Source of the DNA: Candidatus Altimarinota bacterium
GTDB taxonomy: Bacteria; Patescibacteriota; Gracilibacteria; UBA4473
Assembly: GCA_021734785.1 (NCBI GenBank)
Contig: JAIPIF010000002.1
Location: 124,001 to 188,000 of the forward strand
Reading direction: 5' to 3'
Length of the DNA: 64,000 bases
Part shown: positions 35,087-43,553 of the stretch, one piece after another
Numbering within the stretch: the first letter of the stretch is position 1
Layout of the letters: the number at the start of each line of letters is the position of its first letter
Program-made: the position numbers and the translations under genes
Notes under the pieces: generated by a model
Seen by the model: only the letters and a program-made list of their open reading frames with translations
Databases searched by the model: none
Told to the model about the DNA's origin: nothing

Positions 35087-36874
35087 ATGCAGATTCGAAA
35101 TATTGCGATTATCGCGCACGTTGATCACGGAAAAACAACCCTGATGGATGCCCTACTCAAGGCGGGTGGTGCCTTTGCCGCGCATGAAAAAATCGAAACC
35201 TGTGTGATGGACTCCAATGATCAGGAGCGAGAGCGTGGCATTACGATTTATGCAAAGAATGCCGCCATCGAATACAAAAATACGAAAATTAATTTAGTCG
35301 ATACGCCTGGACATGCGGACTTTGGATCAGAAGTAGAACGGGTGCTCAAGACGGTCGACGTGACGGTTTTGGTGGTGGATGCCCACGAAGGGCCGATGCC
35401 ACAGACAAAATTTGTCCTCAAAAAATCACTGGAACAAAAGAAAAAGGTTTTGGTGGTGATCAATAAAATCGACAAGCCGGCCGCCCGTCCAGAGTGGGTC
35501 GTCGACCAGGTATTTGATCTCTTTGTAAAACTCGGGGCCACGGATGAGCAACTTGATTTTCCCTACCTGTACACAGTGGCTCGGGAGGGGATAGCGATTC
35601 GAAATCTGAACGATGAGCACAAAGATATCACACCGCTGCTTGATTTTTTTCTCGAACACGTCCCCCCAGCAGCACAAAAAACAGAAGCGCCCTTTCGCAT
35701 GCAACCGGCGACCCTAGCGTACGATAATTTTTTGGGACGGGTGGCGGTGGGGCGAGTGCACGAAGGCACGATAAAAGTAAACCAGTCGGTTTGTGTTTTG
35801 ACAGCAGAGGGCAAAAAACGTTCGGGAAAAATTTCGAAACTTTTTACCTTTCAGGGACTCCGTCGTGTCGAAGTGTCAGAAGTTTTTGCTGGCGATCTGG
35901 TGGCGGTAGCCGGGATTTTGGATATTTTTGTTGGGGAAACAATTGCCGCTTCCCCCGATGTCAAACCCCTGCCGGCGATTGAGGTCGATCCGCCATCGTT
36001 GGCGATGTATTTTTTGGTCAACGACTCACCATTTGCAGGGCGCGAGGGAAAGTTTGTCACCGGTCGACAGATCCGTGATCGGCTGGAAAAAGAACTCGAA
36101 ACGAATGTCGGTTTGCGCATCGAATTTGGAGACGATCGGATGAAGGTTTTGGGCCGCGGAGAAATGCATTTGGCAGTCCTGATCGAGACCATGCGCCGCG
36201 AGGGATTTGAGCTCCAGGTTTCACAGCCAGAAGTTTTGGTGCGGGATATTGACGGAGTCGTACATGAGCCCATGGAAAATGTAGTGATCACGGTTCCAGA
36301 AGGAATTTCAGGAAAGATTGTGGAAATGTTTTCCCGTCGAAAAGGAGACATGACAAACCTGGTGACCGAAAACGGGATGACGCTGCTGGAATTTACAATT
36401 CCGGCACGAGGACTGCTGGGAATTCGCTCTTCTTTCATTATTTTGACAAAGGGCGAAGGGACACTGTACAGCTCGTTTTCGCACATGGGACCACATGTGG
36501 GTCCGATCGAAAAACGACAGGTGGGGTCTTTGATTTCTGGCGAAACGGGAGAAACGACCGCCTATTCTCTTTGGAAATTGCAGGAGCGAGGTCCCCTTTT
36601 TGTCGGCCCTGCTGTCAAAATTTATGAAGGCATGATCATCGGTGAACACAATCAGGGGAGCGATTTGACCGTGAACCCGATAAAAGGAAAGCAGCTGACA
36701 AATGTCCGCTCCTCTGGCGCAGACGATGCGATCAACCTCGTCCCTCCGATCCAGATGACGCTGGAAAAAGCAATCGAATACATCAAGCAAGATGAATACG
36801 TCGAGGTGACTCCCCAAAACATACGACTGCGAAAAAAACAGCTCAAAGAGCTCGAGAGAAAACGAAATCGATAG
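35087..36874 (+). CDS. typA: GTP-binding protein TypA/BipA
   Basis: Ribosome-associated translational GTPase, 595 aa from [18 protein letters not shown] (G1 at about 10-18). Then [32 protein letters not shown] and [11 protein letters not shown]. The EF-G-like domains III and V and the BipA-specific C-terminal domain ([23 protein letters not shown]...[12 protein letters not shown]) are complete. Needed for ribosome assembly under stress. The frame extends upstream without an ATG that fits; 35087 follows the promoter by 23 nt. Confidence 0.97.
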   Translation: MQIRNIAIIAHVDHGKTTLMDALLKAGGAFAAHEKIETCVMDSNDQERERGITIYAKNAAIEYKNTKINLVDTPGHADFGSEVERVLKTVDVTVLVVDAHEGPMPQTKFVLKKSLEQKKKVLVVINKIDKPAARPEWVVDQVFDLFVKLGATDEQLDFPYLYTVAREGIAIRNLNDEHKDITPLLDFFLEHVPPAAQKTEAPFRMQPATLAYDNFLGRVAVGRVHEGTIKVNQSVCVLTAEGKKRSGKISKLFTFQGLRRVEVSEVFAGDLVAVAGILDIFVGETIAASPDVKPLPAIEVDPPSLAMYFLVNDSPFAGREGKFVTGRQIRDRLEKELETNVGLRIEFGDDRMKVLGRGEMHLAVLIETMRREGFELQVSQPEVLVRDIDGVVHEPMENVVITVPEGISGKIVEMFSRRKGDMTNLVTENGMTLLEFTIPARGLLGIRSSFIILTKGEGTLYSSFSHMGPHVGPIEKRQVGSLISGETGETTAYSLWKLQERGPLFVGPAVKIYEGMIIGEHNQGSDLTVNPIKGKQLTNVRSSGADDAINLVPPIQMTLEKAIEYIKQDEYVEVTPQNIRLRKKQLKELERKRNR

Positions 36875-36909
36875 GAAGTTGAAACAGTAGAACTTCCCAG
36901 GTATTTCGC

Positions 36910-36915
36910 TACACT
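36910..36915 (+). promoter_or_regulatory. -10 box of Pif1-like helicase gene, leaderless type
   Basis: CTACACT with 7 nt to the ATG at 36923, 35 nt after the typA stop. Confidence 0.5.
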
Positions 36916-36922
36916 GCGCAGG

Positions 36923-38245
36923 ATGTCCTTTGCATTTTCTCCCGAAGCCCAGCGCGTGATTGAGCGGATCAAAAATCCAGACAAGCATTTTTTTATCACG
37001 GGAAAAGCCGGGACCGGAAAATCGACACTCCTGGAACACATACGAAAAAATGCCAACAAAAAAATGGTGGTGCTCGCTCCCACCGGCGTAGCGGCGATCA
37101 ATGTGCACGGAGAGACGATTCATTCTTTTTTCAAACTCAAACCGGGGTTTGAGCTGGAGGAAGCGAAAAATATGCGACTGGACGAAAAAAAACGAAAAAA
37201 ATATCACAGCCTGAAAACGATTTTGATCGATGAAATCTCAATGGTTCGGGCGGATATTTTGGACGCGGTGGATGTGTTTCTCCGGCGGGCTCGTCAGAGT
37301 GATGAGCCTTTTGGAGGGGTGCAGATGATTTTTTTTGGAGACCTGTTTCAGTTGCCGCCAGTAGTCCGAGCGACGGATCGGGCCAAATTTTATTCAGAGT
37401 ATGCTTCGCCGTATTTTTTCTCTGCGAATGTTTTTCAGGTGCGGAATCTGCTGACGGAGCCGTTCCAAATCGAGCGAATCGAGCTGAACGAAATGTACCG
37501 GCAGACCGATGCGCAATTTATTGAGGTTCTCAATGCCGTCCGAGAAAATACCATGACCGAAGAACATTTGGATATTTTAAACGCGCGTGTGGACGAAAAT
37601 TTCATCCCACCTGAGGATGAATCCTTTATTCATCTGGTGACGACAAACGCCATGGCGCATCAGATTAATATAAAAAAACTGGAGCAGATCCCCAAACCAG
37701 AAATTGAATTTGAAGCGACTACCACGGGAAAAATTGCTCAAAATCTGCATCCAAATGATCCAAAAATTACCGTAAAAGTAGGAGCACAGGTGATGTTTCT
37801 CCAAAACGATGCCCAGCGTCGCTGGGTCAATGGAACCATCGGAGTGGTACAGGGCTGTGTCAATCGTCAAAACAAAGATACGGACAAAATGGAAACGGTT
37901 CTCCTGGTACAGATTCACGACGGCGATCTCGTCGAAGTCACAGAACATACCTGGGAAATCTCAAAATACGAATTCAATGGCGGAGTCTTTGAACGAAAAC
38001 AAATCGGATCGTTTCGCCAAATGCCTCTAAAACTCGCGTGGGCAGTGACCATTCACAAAAGTCAGGGCAAGTCTTTTGATCGGGTTGTCATCGATCTCGG
38101 GTGGGGGAGTTTTGCGCATGGCCAAACCTATGTCGCCCTGAGCCGCTGTACGTCGCTGGAAGGAGTCGTCCTCAAAAAAACACTCAAGCCTTCAGACGTC
38201 ATTGTGGATGCTTGTGTCTGGCAGTTTGCCAATGGCGAAATCTAG
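36923..38245 (+). CDS. Pif1/RecD-like superfamily 1B helicase
   Basis: 440 aa, 5'-3' DNA helicase type. Walker A FITGKAGTGKST at about 24-35, PTGVAAINVHGETIHSFF, DEISMVRADIL (Walker B), FFGDLFQLPPV, and C-terminal WAVTIHKSQGKSFDRVVIDL and YVALSRCTSLEGVVL. This is the compact Pif1-like form common in small bacterial genomes, without extra domains. Follows typA on the same strand but with its own -10 box. It converges with the DEAD-box gene, separated by 3 bp. Confidence 0.92.
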   Translation: MSFAFSPEAQRVIERIKNPDKHFFITGKAGTGKSTLLEHIRKNANKKMVVLAPTGVAAINVHGETIHSFFKLKPGFELEEAKNMRLDEKKRKKYHSLKTILIDEISMVRADILDAVDVFLRRARQSDEPFGGVQMIFFGDLFQLPPVVRATDRAKFYSEYASPYFFSANVFQVRNLLTEPFQIERIELNEMYRQTDAQFIEVLNAVRENTMTEEHLDILNARVDENFIPPEDESFIHLVTTNAMAHQINIKKLEQIPKPEIEFEATTTGKIAQNLHPNDPKITVKVGAQVMFLQNDAQRRWVNGTIGVVQGCVNRQNKDTDKMETVLLVQIHDGDLVEVTEHTWEISKYEFNGGVFERKQIGSFRQMPLKLAWAVTIHKSQGKSFDRVVIDLGWGSFAHGQTYVALSRCTSLEGVVLKKTLKPSDVIVDACVWQFANGEI

Positions 38246-38248
38246 AGA

Positions 38249-39478
38249 CTATCCTTTTCGCCGGTGCCAAATTTGCTTTTTCTGGGGTCTTCGTGCCCGA
38301 TCCTGATTTCCCGACTTCTTTTTTTCCACTGCATCGAAGGGGGAGATGGAAAAAGGATGTCGGCGTTCGACAGGGATCTCTTTTTTGAGAAGTTTGTGAA
38401 TATTTTTTACGTGCTTTTTTTCGTCCTGATCACAAAAAGAGAGTGCAATGCCTGTTTTTTCTGCTCGTCCGGTACGACCGATGCGATGCACATAGGCTTC
38501 TGGTTCATTTGGAATTTCAAAATTGATGACGTGAGAGAGTTCATCGATATCGATTCCTCGGGCAGCGATATCTGTGGCTACGAGGACTTTTGTTGATTTA
38601 TTTTTGAAATTTTTCAGGGCCATCTGGCGGGCATTTTGCGATTTATTTCCATGGATGGCTTCGGCGTGAATGCCAGCATTTTTTATAAACCGAGCCACCT
38701 TGTCCGCACCATATTTTGTTCGAGTAAAGACCAACGCAGAGGGGATGTTTTCATTCTTGAGCATGTGGGTGAGCAGGGATTTTTTGTTAGCTTTGGCGAC
38801 GTGGTACATTTTTTGCTCCACCGTTTCGGCAGCCGAAGAGACTGGCGAGACTTCGACGCGGACGGGGTTGGTCAAAAGAGAATTGGCCAGTGTCGTGATA
38901 TCCGGTGGCATGGTAGCCGAAAAGAAAAGAGATTGTCGGCGGGGAGGCAGCTTGGCGACAATCTTTTTGATGTCATGAATAAATCCCATGTCCAGCATTC
39001 GATCCGCTTCGTCGAGGACAAAAAATTTCAGATGTCGGAGGTCGACAATTCCCTGGTTCATCAGGTCGAGCAGCCGTCCGGGGGTGGCCACAAGGATATC
39101 AACCCCAGCCCGTATTTTTCGGACCTGTGCGTGCTGTTTGACACCCCCAAAAACAACCGTATGACGGAGGCGAGATCCCTCACCGTAGGCCCCAAAACTC
39201 TCATCGATCTGGATGGCGAGTTCTCGTGTGGGAGTAATGACAAGTGTCTTGATCCCTGGGGGCCAGTTTCCAAGGGTTTGCTTTTCGTGCAAAATCTGCA
39301 AAATCGGAATGGCAAATGCGGCGGTTTTTCCCGTTCCGGTTTGAGCACATCCGAGCAGGTCTTTTCCCTGTAAAATCACGGGAATAGCTTTTTGCTGGAT
39401 GGGAGTGGGGGCGGTATAGCCCTTGTTTTTGAGTGTCCGGAGAATCGGAGCGATGAGGTTGAGATCTTCAAATTTCAT
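38249..39478 (-). CDS. DEAD-box RNA helicase, RhlE-like
   Basis: 409 aa from MKFEDLNLIAPILRTLKNKG. Q motif TPIQQKAIPVI, AQTGTGKT (about 45-52), PTRELAIQI, GG, TPGRLLDLM, DEAD, SAT, then ALVFTRTKYGADKVARFI, ATDIAARGIDI and HRIGRTGRAEKTG. The short basic C-terminus (RRPQKKQIWHRRKG) is the RhlE type. Helps RNA remodelling and ribosome assembly. A longer frame to 39547 has no family support. tRNA-Trp lies upstream on the same strand, separated by terminators. Confidence 0.95.
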   Translation of the reverse strand: MKFEDLNLIAPILRTLKNKGYTAPTPIQQKAIPVILQGKDLLGCAQTGTGKTAAFAIPILQILHEKQTLGNWPPGIKTLVITPTRELAIQIDESFGAYGEGSRLRHTVVFGGVKQHAQVRKIRAGVDILVATPGRLLDLMNQGIVDLRHLKFFVLDEADRMLDMGFIHDIKKIVAKLPPRRQSLFFSATMPPDITTLANSLLTNPVRVEVSPVSSAAETVEQKMYHVAKANKKSLLTHMLKNENIPSALVFTRTKYGADKVARFIKNAGIHAEAIHGNKSQNARQMALKNFKNKSTKVLVATDIAARGIDIDELSHVINFEIPNEPEAYVHRIGRTGRAEKTGIALSFCDQDEKKHVKNIHKLLKKEIPVERRHPFSISPFDAVEKKKSGNQDRARRPQKKQIWHRRKG

Positions 39479-39599
39479 AAGCGGGTCGATTGGCGCTGGA
39501 GAGTAGCGGGAGATTCCAAAAAAAGCGAATTCTTTTTTCCATTTCAAAAATCAAAAAATATACGGGCAGGAGGTGCCGGATGGGTCTCTTCTGTTTTCA

Positions 39600-39745
39600 A
39601 AAGAAAAGAAAAGAAACCCGACAGAGCCAGGGGTTTTCTTTGTGAGTGGCAGGCGCGGAAGGAATACTTCGGGCTTCGCCCTTCGTGACGTCGTCGCACA
39701 AAAAGAAAATGCCCTTCGGCAGGCTCAGGGCGCTTTCTTTTTTTA
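39600..39745. terminator. Two terminator-like hairpins in the 360-bp gap after DEAD-box gene start
   Basis: AAAGAAACCC and GGGTTTTCTTT (about 39609-39641), and AAAGAAA-TGCCCT with AGGGCGC-TTTCTTT (about 39701-39744), each with T runs. The second can end the tRNA-Trp transcript on the minus strand. The 39479-39837 gap holds no gene; it also has a 19-bp copy of the tRNA-Trp 3' end near 39648. Confidence 0.6.
39648..39667 (-). repeat. Fragment duplicating the 3' end of tRNA-Trp
   Basis: TGGCAGGCGCGGAAGGAAT here repeats 39838-39856, the CCA end and acceptor/T-stem part of tRNA-Trp. A further T-arm-like piece, TCGAACCCGGGTTCAATCCC, lies near 39758. Possible integration scar or repeat spread. Confidence 0.6.
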
Positions 39746-39837
39746 GTTCCTCGTATCGAACCCGGGTTCAATCCCTCCAAGTGCTTCGCACAATGTAAAA
39801 AAACGACTATGCCCGGTGGGCACACTCGCTTTTTTAC

Positions 39838-39911
39838 TGGCAGGCGCGGAAGGAATCGAACCCTCGTCCTCGGTTTTGGAGACCGATGTTCTGCCACTGA
39901 ACTACGCGCCT
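39838..39911 (-). tRNA. trnW: tRNA-Trp (CCA anticodon)
   Basis: Minus-strand cloverleaf: acceptor AGGCGCG / CGCGCCT with G73 and an encoded CCA, D-arm with AGTTCAGTGGCAGA, anticodon loop CTCCAAA (CCA, Trp), T-loop GGTTCGATTCC. The only Trp tRNA seen; TGA is a stop here, so no UCA anticodon is expected. The likely promoter is 126 nt upstream (40037-40064). Confidence 0.95.
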
Positions 39912-39979
39912 GCGTCGGCGTTAGCCGGTGCACACTCCGCTCCGATTTATCGGAGCTTCGTTGTTGGCTACGCTTCCTT

Positions 39980-40015
39980 TTCCTCCTCCCGCCAAGGCGG
40001 GACTCGGAGTGGTTT
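39980..40015. repeat. CCCGCC-AA-GGCGGG palindrome upstream of tRNA-Trp
   Basis: CTCCCGCCAAGGCGGGACTC lies between the tRNA-Trp gene and its probable promoter. The same type of palindrome occurs twice upstream of tRNA-Ile (near 46745 and 46865). Confidence 0.6.
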
Positions 40016-40036
40016 TTTGGGCAAAGAACACGCCGG

Positions 40037-40064
40037 ATTGTAGGTGTTTTGTGCGGGAAATCAA
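40037..40064 (-). promoter_or_regulatory. Probable tRNA-Trp promoter
   Basis: On the minus strand TTGATT, 16-nt spacer, TACAAT, reading toward tRNA-Trp. It overlaps the start of the metK promoter region, making a divergent pair. Confidence 0.55.
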
Positions 40065-40065
40065 G

Positions 40066-40093
40066 TTGCAAAATTTTTTCTGGCTTGTAGACT
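40066..40093 (+). promoter_or_regulatory. Promoter of metK riboswitch transcript
   Basis: TTGCAA at 40066-40071, 16-nt spacer, TAGACT at 40088-40093; transcription would start near 40100, just before the riboswitch P1 stem. Confidence 0.6.
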
Positions 40094-40103
40094 GCTCCTG
40101 CAA

Positions 40104-40196
40104 TTTTCATCGAGAGGTGGCGAGAGGTACAACTTTTTGACCCACCAGCAACCGCCCATCAGACAGGGAATGGTGCTCCACTTGTACGGGATGAAG
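40104..40196 (+). promoter_or_regulatory. SAM riboswitch (SAM-I/SAM-IV-like) of metK
   Basis: P1 forms between TTTTCATC (40104-40111) and GATGAAG (40190-40196). P2 pairs GGTGG (40116-40120) with CCACC (40142-40146). Then come the S-box hallmarks GCAACC (40148-40153) and GGTGCT (40172-40177), with P3 pairing ACC/GGT and CCC/GGG around an 8-nt loop, and a short P4. Upstream of metK, the expected target, and followed by a terminator, so SAM should switch transcription off. The P2 side is shorter than classic SAM-I, so I leave the subclass open. Confidence 0.8.
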
Positions 40197-40204
40197 TTCG
40201 ATCG

Positions 40205-40228
40205 AAAGTTGCATCAGCAACTTTTTTT
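40205..40228 (+). terminator. Attenuator hairpin of metK leader
   Basis: AAAGTTGC-ATCA-GCAACTTT perfect 8-bp stem followed by T's. A competing hairpin (GATG 40190-40193 with CATC 40212-40215, and TTCG with CGAA between) overlaps both the riboswitch P1 strand and the terminator, as expected of an antiterminator. Confidence 0.8.
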
Positions 40229-40237
40229 CTTCACACC

Positions 40238-40411
40238 ATGCAGACCTTTTTTTCCTCAGAATCAGTGACCGAAGGGCATCCGTCGTTGTCAATGACTTCA
40301 TTACTTCGTTCCGCGGTGCGGAACTGCGCTTATTGCGTCATCTCCTCCTCTCCCCAAAAAATCTTCGATTTTCCGGGGGCCCCAGTCTTATCTGGATTTA
40401 TTGCTTTCTAA
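40238..40411 (+). pseudogene. 5' remnant of a second metK, or leader ORF
   Basis: ATG right after the attenuator starts [15 protein letters not shown], matching 14 of the first 15 residues of MetK ([15 protein letters not shown]). The DNA differs at 7 of 45 positions, 6 of them synonymous. After codon 15 the match ends and unrelated sequence follows, including a TTCCGC-GGT-GCGGAA hairpin and a repeat-like GGGGGCCCC segment. The frame stays open to TAA at 40409-40411, 18 nt before the real metK ATG. It could be a truncated older metK or a translated leader peptide of 57 aa. Confidence 0.75.
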
Positions 40412-40429
40412 ACATTTAACTTTTACAAA

Positions 40430-41539
40430 ATGAAGACCTTTTTTTCGTCAGAGTCTGTAACCGAAGGACATCCAGATAAGGTGGCCGATCAGATTTCTGA
40501 CGCGATTCTCGATGCCATTCTTGCCCAGGATCCAAAGGCCCGCGTGGCCTGTGAAGTGCTGGTGCACACGGGACTGATTTTTATCACGGGAGAGATCACG
40601 ACGGACTGCTACGCGGATTTCAAAAAAATCGCCCGTGAAAAAGTGCTCGACATCGGGTACGATTCGGCGGATGTGTGCTTTGACGGTCGGACGTGCTCGG
40701 TGGTTTCTGCCATCGAGGAGCAGTCGCCCGACATTGCCCAGGGGGTGGACACCGGCGGTGCCGGAGATCAGGGACTCATGTTTGGGTATGCGTGCGAGGA
40801 GACTGATTCTCTCATGCCGCTGCCGATCACGCTTGCACACCAGCTGACCGATCGACTGACGGTTGTTCGAAAATCGGGAACACTGCCCTGGCTCCGTCCA
40901 GATGGAAAATCACAGGTGACGGTCGAATACTGTGGGGATCAGCCCAAACGTCTGGAGGCGGTGGTGCTCTCTGCGCAGCACGATCCCAACATTGCACTTA
41001 CCGATCTCAAAAAAGAACTCACCCAGCACGTGATCAAGCCGGTCTGCGGCAAATGGCTGGACGACAAGACGATCCTCCACATCAACCCCACCGGACGGTT
41101 TGTCATCGGCGGGCCGCAGGGAGACTGCGGGATGACCGGACGCAAAATCATCGTCGACACGTACGGCGGCTGGGGACGGCACGGGGGCGGTGCTTTCTCT
41201 GGCAAAGATCCCAGCAAAACCGACCGATCCGGGGCGTACGCGGCGCGTTGGGTTGCCAAGAGTTTGGTGGCGTCTGGTCTCGCCAAAAAATGCGAGGTAC
41301 AGCTGGCGTACGCCATCGGTGTGGCGGAGCCGGTGAGTGTGCACGTGGATAGTTTTGGCACCTCGAAACTTTCTCCATCGGAGCTCGAAAAACTTGTCCG
41401 CCAAAACTTTGATCTCACGCCAAGCGGCATCATCTCGGCACTCGACTTGCGTCGTCCCATTTACGCCGCGACGGCAGTGGGAGGGCATTTTGGACGGGAG
41501 GGATTTCCGTGGGAGCAGGTGCGGAAGATCGAAACTTGA
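40430..41539 (+). CDS. metK: S-adenosylmethionine synthase
   Basis: Makes SAM from methionine and ATP, cytoplasmic. 369 aa from [20 protein letters not shown]; then [43 protein letters not shown] (signature hexapeptide GAGDQG), [21 protein letters not shown], and the P-loop-like [23 protein letters not shown]. All three domains are complete. Transcribed behind the SAM riboswitch and metK remnant; no promoter or Shine-Dalgarno of its own is evident in TTTAACTTTTACAAA. Confidence 0.97.
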   Translation: MKTFFSSESVTEGHPDKVADQISDAILDAILAQDPKARVACEVLVHTGLIFITGEITTDCYADFKKIAREKVLDIGYDSADVCFDGRTCSVVSAIEEQSPDIAQGVDTGGAGDQGLMFGYACEETDSLMPLPITLAHQLTDRLTVVRKSGTLPWLRPDGKSQVTVEYCGDQPKRLEAVVLSAQHDPNIALTDLKKELTQHVIKPVCGKWLDDKTILHINPTGRFVIGGPQGDCGMTGRKIIVDTYGGWGRHGGGAFSGKDPSKTDRSGAYAARWVAKSLVASGLAKKCEVQLAYAIGVAEPVSVHVDSFGTSKLSPSELEKLVRQNFDLTPSGIISALDLRRPIYAATAVGGHFGREGFPWEQVRKIET

Positions 41540-41689
41540 CATTTTCCGTGAAATCATCTAAAAATACCCCGTGCCGAGCGGCCTCCGTTTCGGAGCCTCT
41601 CTGCCGTTCTTTTGCATCACGAGTCTCGCATTTTTGTGAGTCCGATTCTCCGGTTTGTCACAGCAGACCCGAGGCGCGGATTCACAAAA
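41536..41689 (+). promoter_or_regulatory. Promoter and structured 5' leader
   Basis: TTGACA (41536-41541), 17-nt spacer and TAAAAA (41559) overlap the metK stop. The following 150-nt leader contains GGCCTCCG-TTT-CGGAGCC (about 41579) and a long stem, TTTTGTGAGTCCG (41632-41644) with CGGATTCACAAAA (41677-41689), 13 bp with one G-U pair. Could be a structured leader or a small RNA. Confidence 0.5.
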
Positions 41690-41721
41690 TATTTTTTAAA
41701 CTAAAAAAGAAAGGAATAAAA

Positions 41722-42060
41722 ATGAAAGAGAAACATTTAGCAATTGAAGAAAAGATTTTTATCATTGTACTTTTTTTGCTCTCGGCAATATTCATCATCG
41801 CACCAATTTTTTTCGTGCGACCGGAATTCACTTTGTTCGAAGAGCTCGGGCAGATTGACACTCTGGACGTCTGGAGTTATTCAGCCGTTTCAGTCATCAA
41901 ACATGCTGAAACGAAAAAATTTGAACTTCGGTGGGGAGAACAGGGGAGAAACTTTTTTTACGAAAAAAAGCAGAAAAACGGCGAAGGGAAAAAGGAAAAA
42001 ATGACACCAGAGGAAGTCAGAGTGTTAAAAAAACTTCCCAAAAAACAAAGGTACAAATGA
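41722..42060 (+). CDS. Hypothetical single-pass membrane protein, 112 aa
   Basis: From MKEKHLAIEEKIFIIVLFLL, with one helix (IFIIVLFLLSAIFIIAPIFF) and a basic, lysine-rich C-terminal domain (FYEKKQKNGEGKKEKMTPEE). GGAATAAAA lies before ATG. Unrecognised. Own promoter, long structured leader and terminator. Confidence 0.65.
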   Translation: MKEKHLAIEEKIFIIVLFLLSAIFIIAPIFFVRPEFTLFEELGQIDTLDVWSYSAVSVIKHAETKKFELRWGEQGRNFFYEKKQKNGEGKKEKMTPEEVRVLKKLPKKQRYK

Positions 42061-42082
42061 GACTCAATTTCATGCAAAAGAA

Positions 42083-42113
42083 AAGGCGGATGCAACAGCG
42101 TCCGCCTTTTTGA
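42083..42113 (+). terminator. Rho-independent terminator
   Basis: AAAGGCGGA and TCCGCCTTT stem with a 10-nt loop, then T's. Confidence 0.85.
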
Positions 42114-42134
42114 TTTGTTTTCTCACACAAAAAA

Positions 42135-42162
42135 TTGACCTTCGGTTCAAAAAACCTAAAAT
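42135..42162 (+). promoter_or_regulatory. LCP gene promoter, leaderless type
   Basis: TTGACC, 16-nt spacer, TAAAAT at 42157-42162 and then only 7 nt to ATG. Confidence 0.7.
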
Positions 42163-42169
42163 CCGCGCG

Positions 42170-43492
42170 ATGAACTTCCGAGTGAAACCCATCGGAGAGC
42201 GAAAACCCTCTTTTTGGAAACGTCTCCGCAAAAAACTCACGTCCCGACGCGCGCAGATTTTGTTTCTTGTGGTGCTTTTGGGCGGCGTGTTTTGGCTGGG
42301 GAGTGCAGTGCTGCAGTCGGGGATGTTTGGCGAAAAAATCGAGCGAGTGTTTTCCTTCAATCCACTTCTCACGGACGAGCACGGACACACAAATATTGTT
42401 CTGCTGGGTGTGGCGGGTGAGGCCGAAGAAGGAGGCAATCTGTCGGACTCAATCATGGTGGTATCGATCAATCCAAAAGTCCCCAGCATCTCGATGCTGA
42501 GTCTGCCGCGGGACCTTTTTATCTCCTCCAAAATCGGGGACCGAAAAATCAATGAAATTTATGCCGCGGCGCGGTACAAACACGGGGATCGAAAAGGCCT
42601 GGAAATTGTCGAAGATGCCATCTCTCGTTTCACGGGCATCGAGATCCACTACTCGGCCGCGGTGAGTTTTGAAATCTTCTCCAGCGGCATCGATCTGCTG
42701 GGAGGGGTGGACATCTTTGTTCCTGAGGACATCGTGGACCCATTTTACCCCGACGGAAACTATGGATACCAGACCTTTGTCGTGCGGAAGGGATTGCAGC
42801 ACTTCGATGGAGCGACGGCGCTCAAATATGCCCGCAGCCGCAAGACCTCCTCTGATTACGACCGTGCACAGCGACAACAGGCACTGGCACTGGCCATTCG
42901 CCAAAAAATAGAATCCAATGGCTGGGCAGAAAACGTCGAAAAAATTCGCGAATTTTATGATCTCTTCAGCCGCACGGTCAATACCGACCTCTCCCTCAAA
43001 GAAATTATTGCGCTGGCGAGAATTGGCATGAGCATGGATTTTGGAAATGTGGTTTCCTCTGTCCTCAATGATGACCCCACGCAGGCAGGAGGCTTTCTCT
43101 ATACGCCGGCACAGGAGTTTTATGGTGGGCAATTTGTCCTTTTGCCTGAGAGCCTAGCCGACACACAGACCTTTATGGAGCTGGTATTGATTCGACCGGA
43201 GATTCTCCTCGAAAATGCCCAGATTTCCGTGCTCAACGGCACGAATCTTCCCGGAAAAGCCGGAGACATGGCGGCGCGATTGCGGCGGCTGGGGTTTCAT
43301 GTGATTGACGTGTCCAACTACGAGGGAAGCCCCGTGGCGCGAACTTTTTTGCGGCAGTTGACCCCTTCGGTGGATCGGACGGCGACATTTTTCAAAAACT
43401 TCCTTCGAGCGGACCGCATCGAGACCGTGGATCCGGCGACAATTGATGCCGACAACTTGATCGATCTCGAGATTATTTTGGGGGCTGACTGA
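42170..43492 (+). CDS. LytR-CpsA-Psr (LCP) family glycopolymer transferase
   Basis: 440 aa. Cytoplasmic basic tail, one membrane helix (AQILFLVVLLGGVFWLGSAV, about 28-47), LCP catalytic domain with DSIMVVSINP, LSLPRDLF (Arg about 114), INEIYAAARY and KYARSRKTSSDYDRAQRQQ, and a C-terminal LytR_C domain (ENAQISVLNGTNLPGKAGDMAARLRRLGF). LCP enzymes attach lipid-linked glycans to peptidoglycan or proteins outside the membrane. Fits the O-antigen-ligase, DUF4012 and sugar-nucleotide genes elsewhere in the window. Confidence 0.93.
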   Translation: MNFRVKPIGERKPSFWKRLRKKLTSRRAQILFLVVLLGGVFWLGSAVLQSGMFGEKIERVFSFNPLLTDEHGHTNIVLLGVAGEAEEGGNLSDSIMVVSINPKVPSISMLSLPRDLFISSKIGDRKINEIYAAARYKHGDRKGLEIVEDAISRFTGIEIHYSAAVSFEIFSSGIDLLGGVDIFVPEDIVDPFYPDGNYGYQTFVVRKGLQHFDGATALKYARSRKTSSDYDRAQRQQALALAIRQKIESNGWAENVEKIREFYDLFSRTVNTDLSLKEIIALARIGMSMDFGNVVSSVLNDDPTQAGGFLYTPAQEFYGGQFVLLPESLADTQTFMELVLIRPEILLENAQISVLNGTNLPGKAGDMAARLRRLGFHVIDVSNYEGSPVARTFLRQLTPSVDRTATFFKNFLRADRIETVDPATIDADNLIDLEIILGAD

Positions 43493-43518
43493 TTTCTCTC
43501 TGAAATCACGCAGCGGTC

Positions 43519-43547
43519 TTGCTTTCCGCCGCATTTTTTGGTATACT
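43519..43547 (+). promoter_or_regulatory. Promoter of VirB2-like pair, leaderless type
   Basis: TTGCTT at 43519, 17-nt spacer, TATACT at 43542-43547, then 6 nt to ATG. Confidence 0.65.
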
Positions 43548-43553
43548 CGATGG

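Noticed and set aside
39748-39785. Second tRNA near 39.76 kb from a T-arm-like piece
   Set aside because: Only a T-arm-like palindrome is present; no acceptor, D-arm or anticodon stem can be folded.
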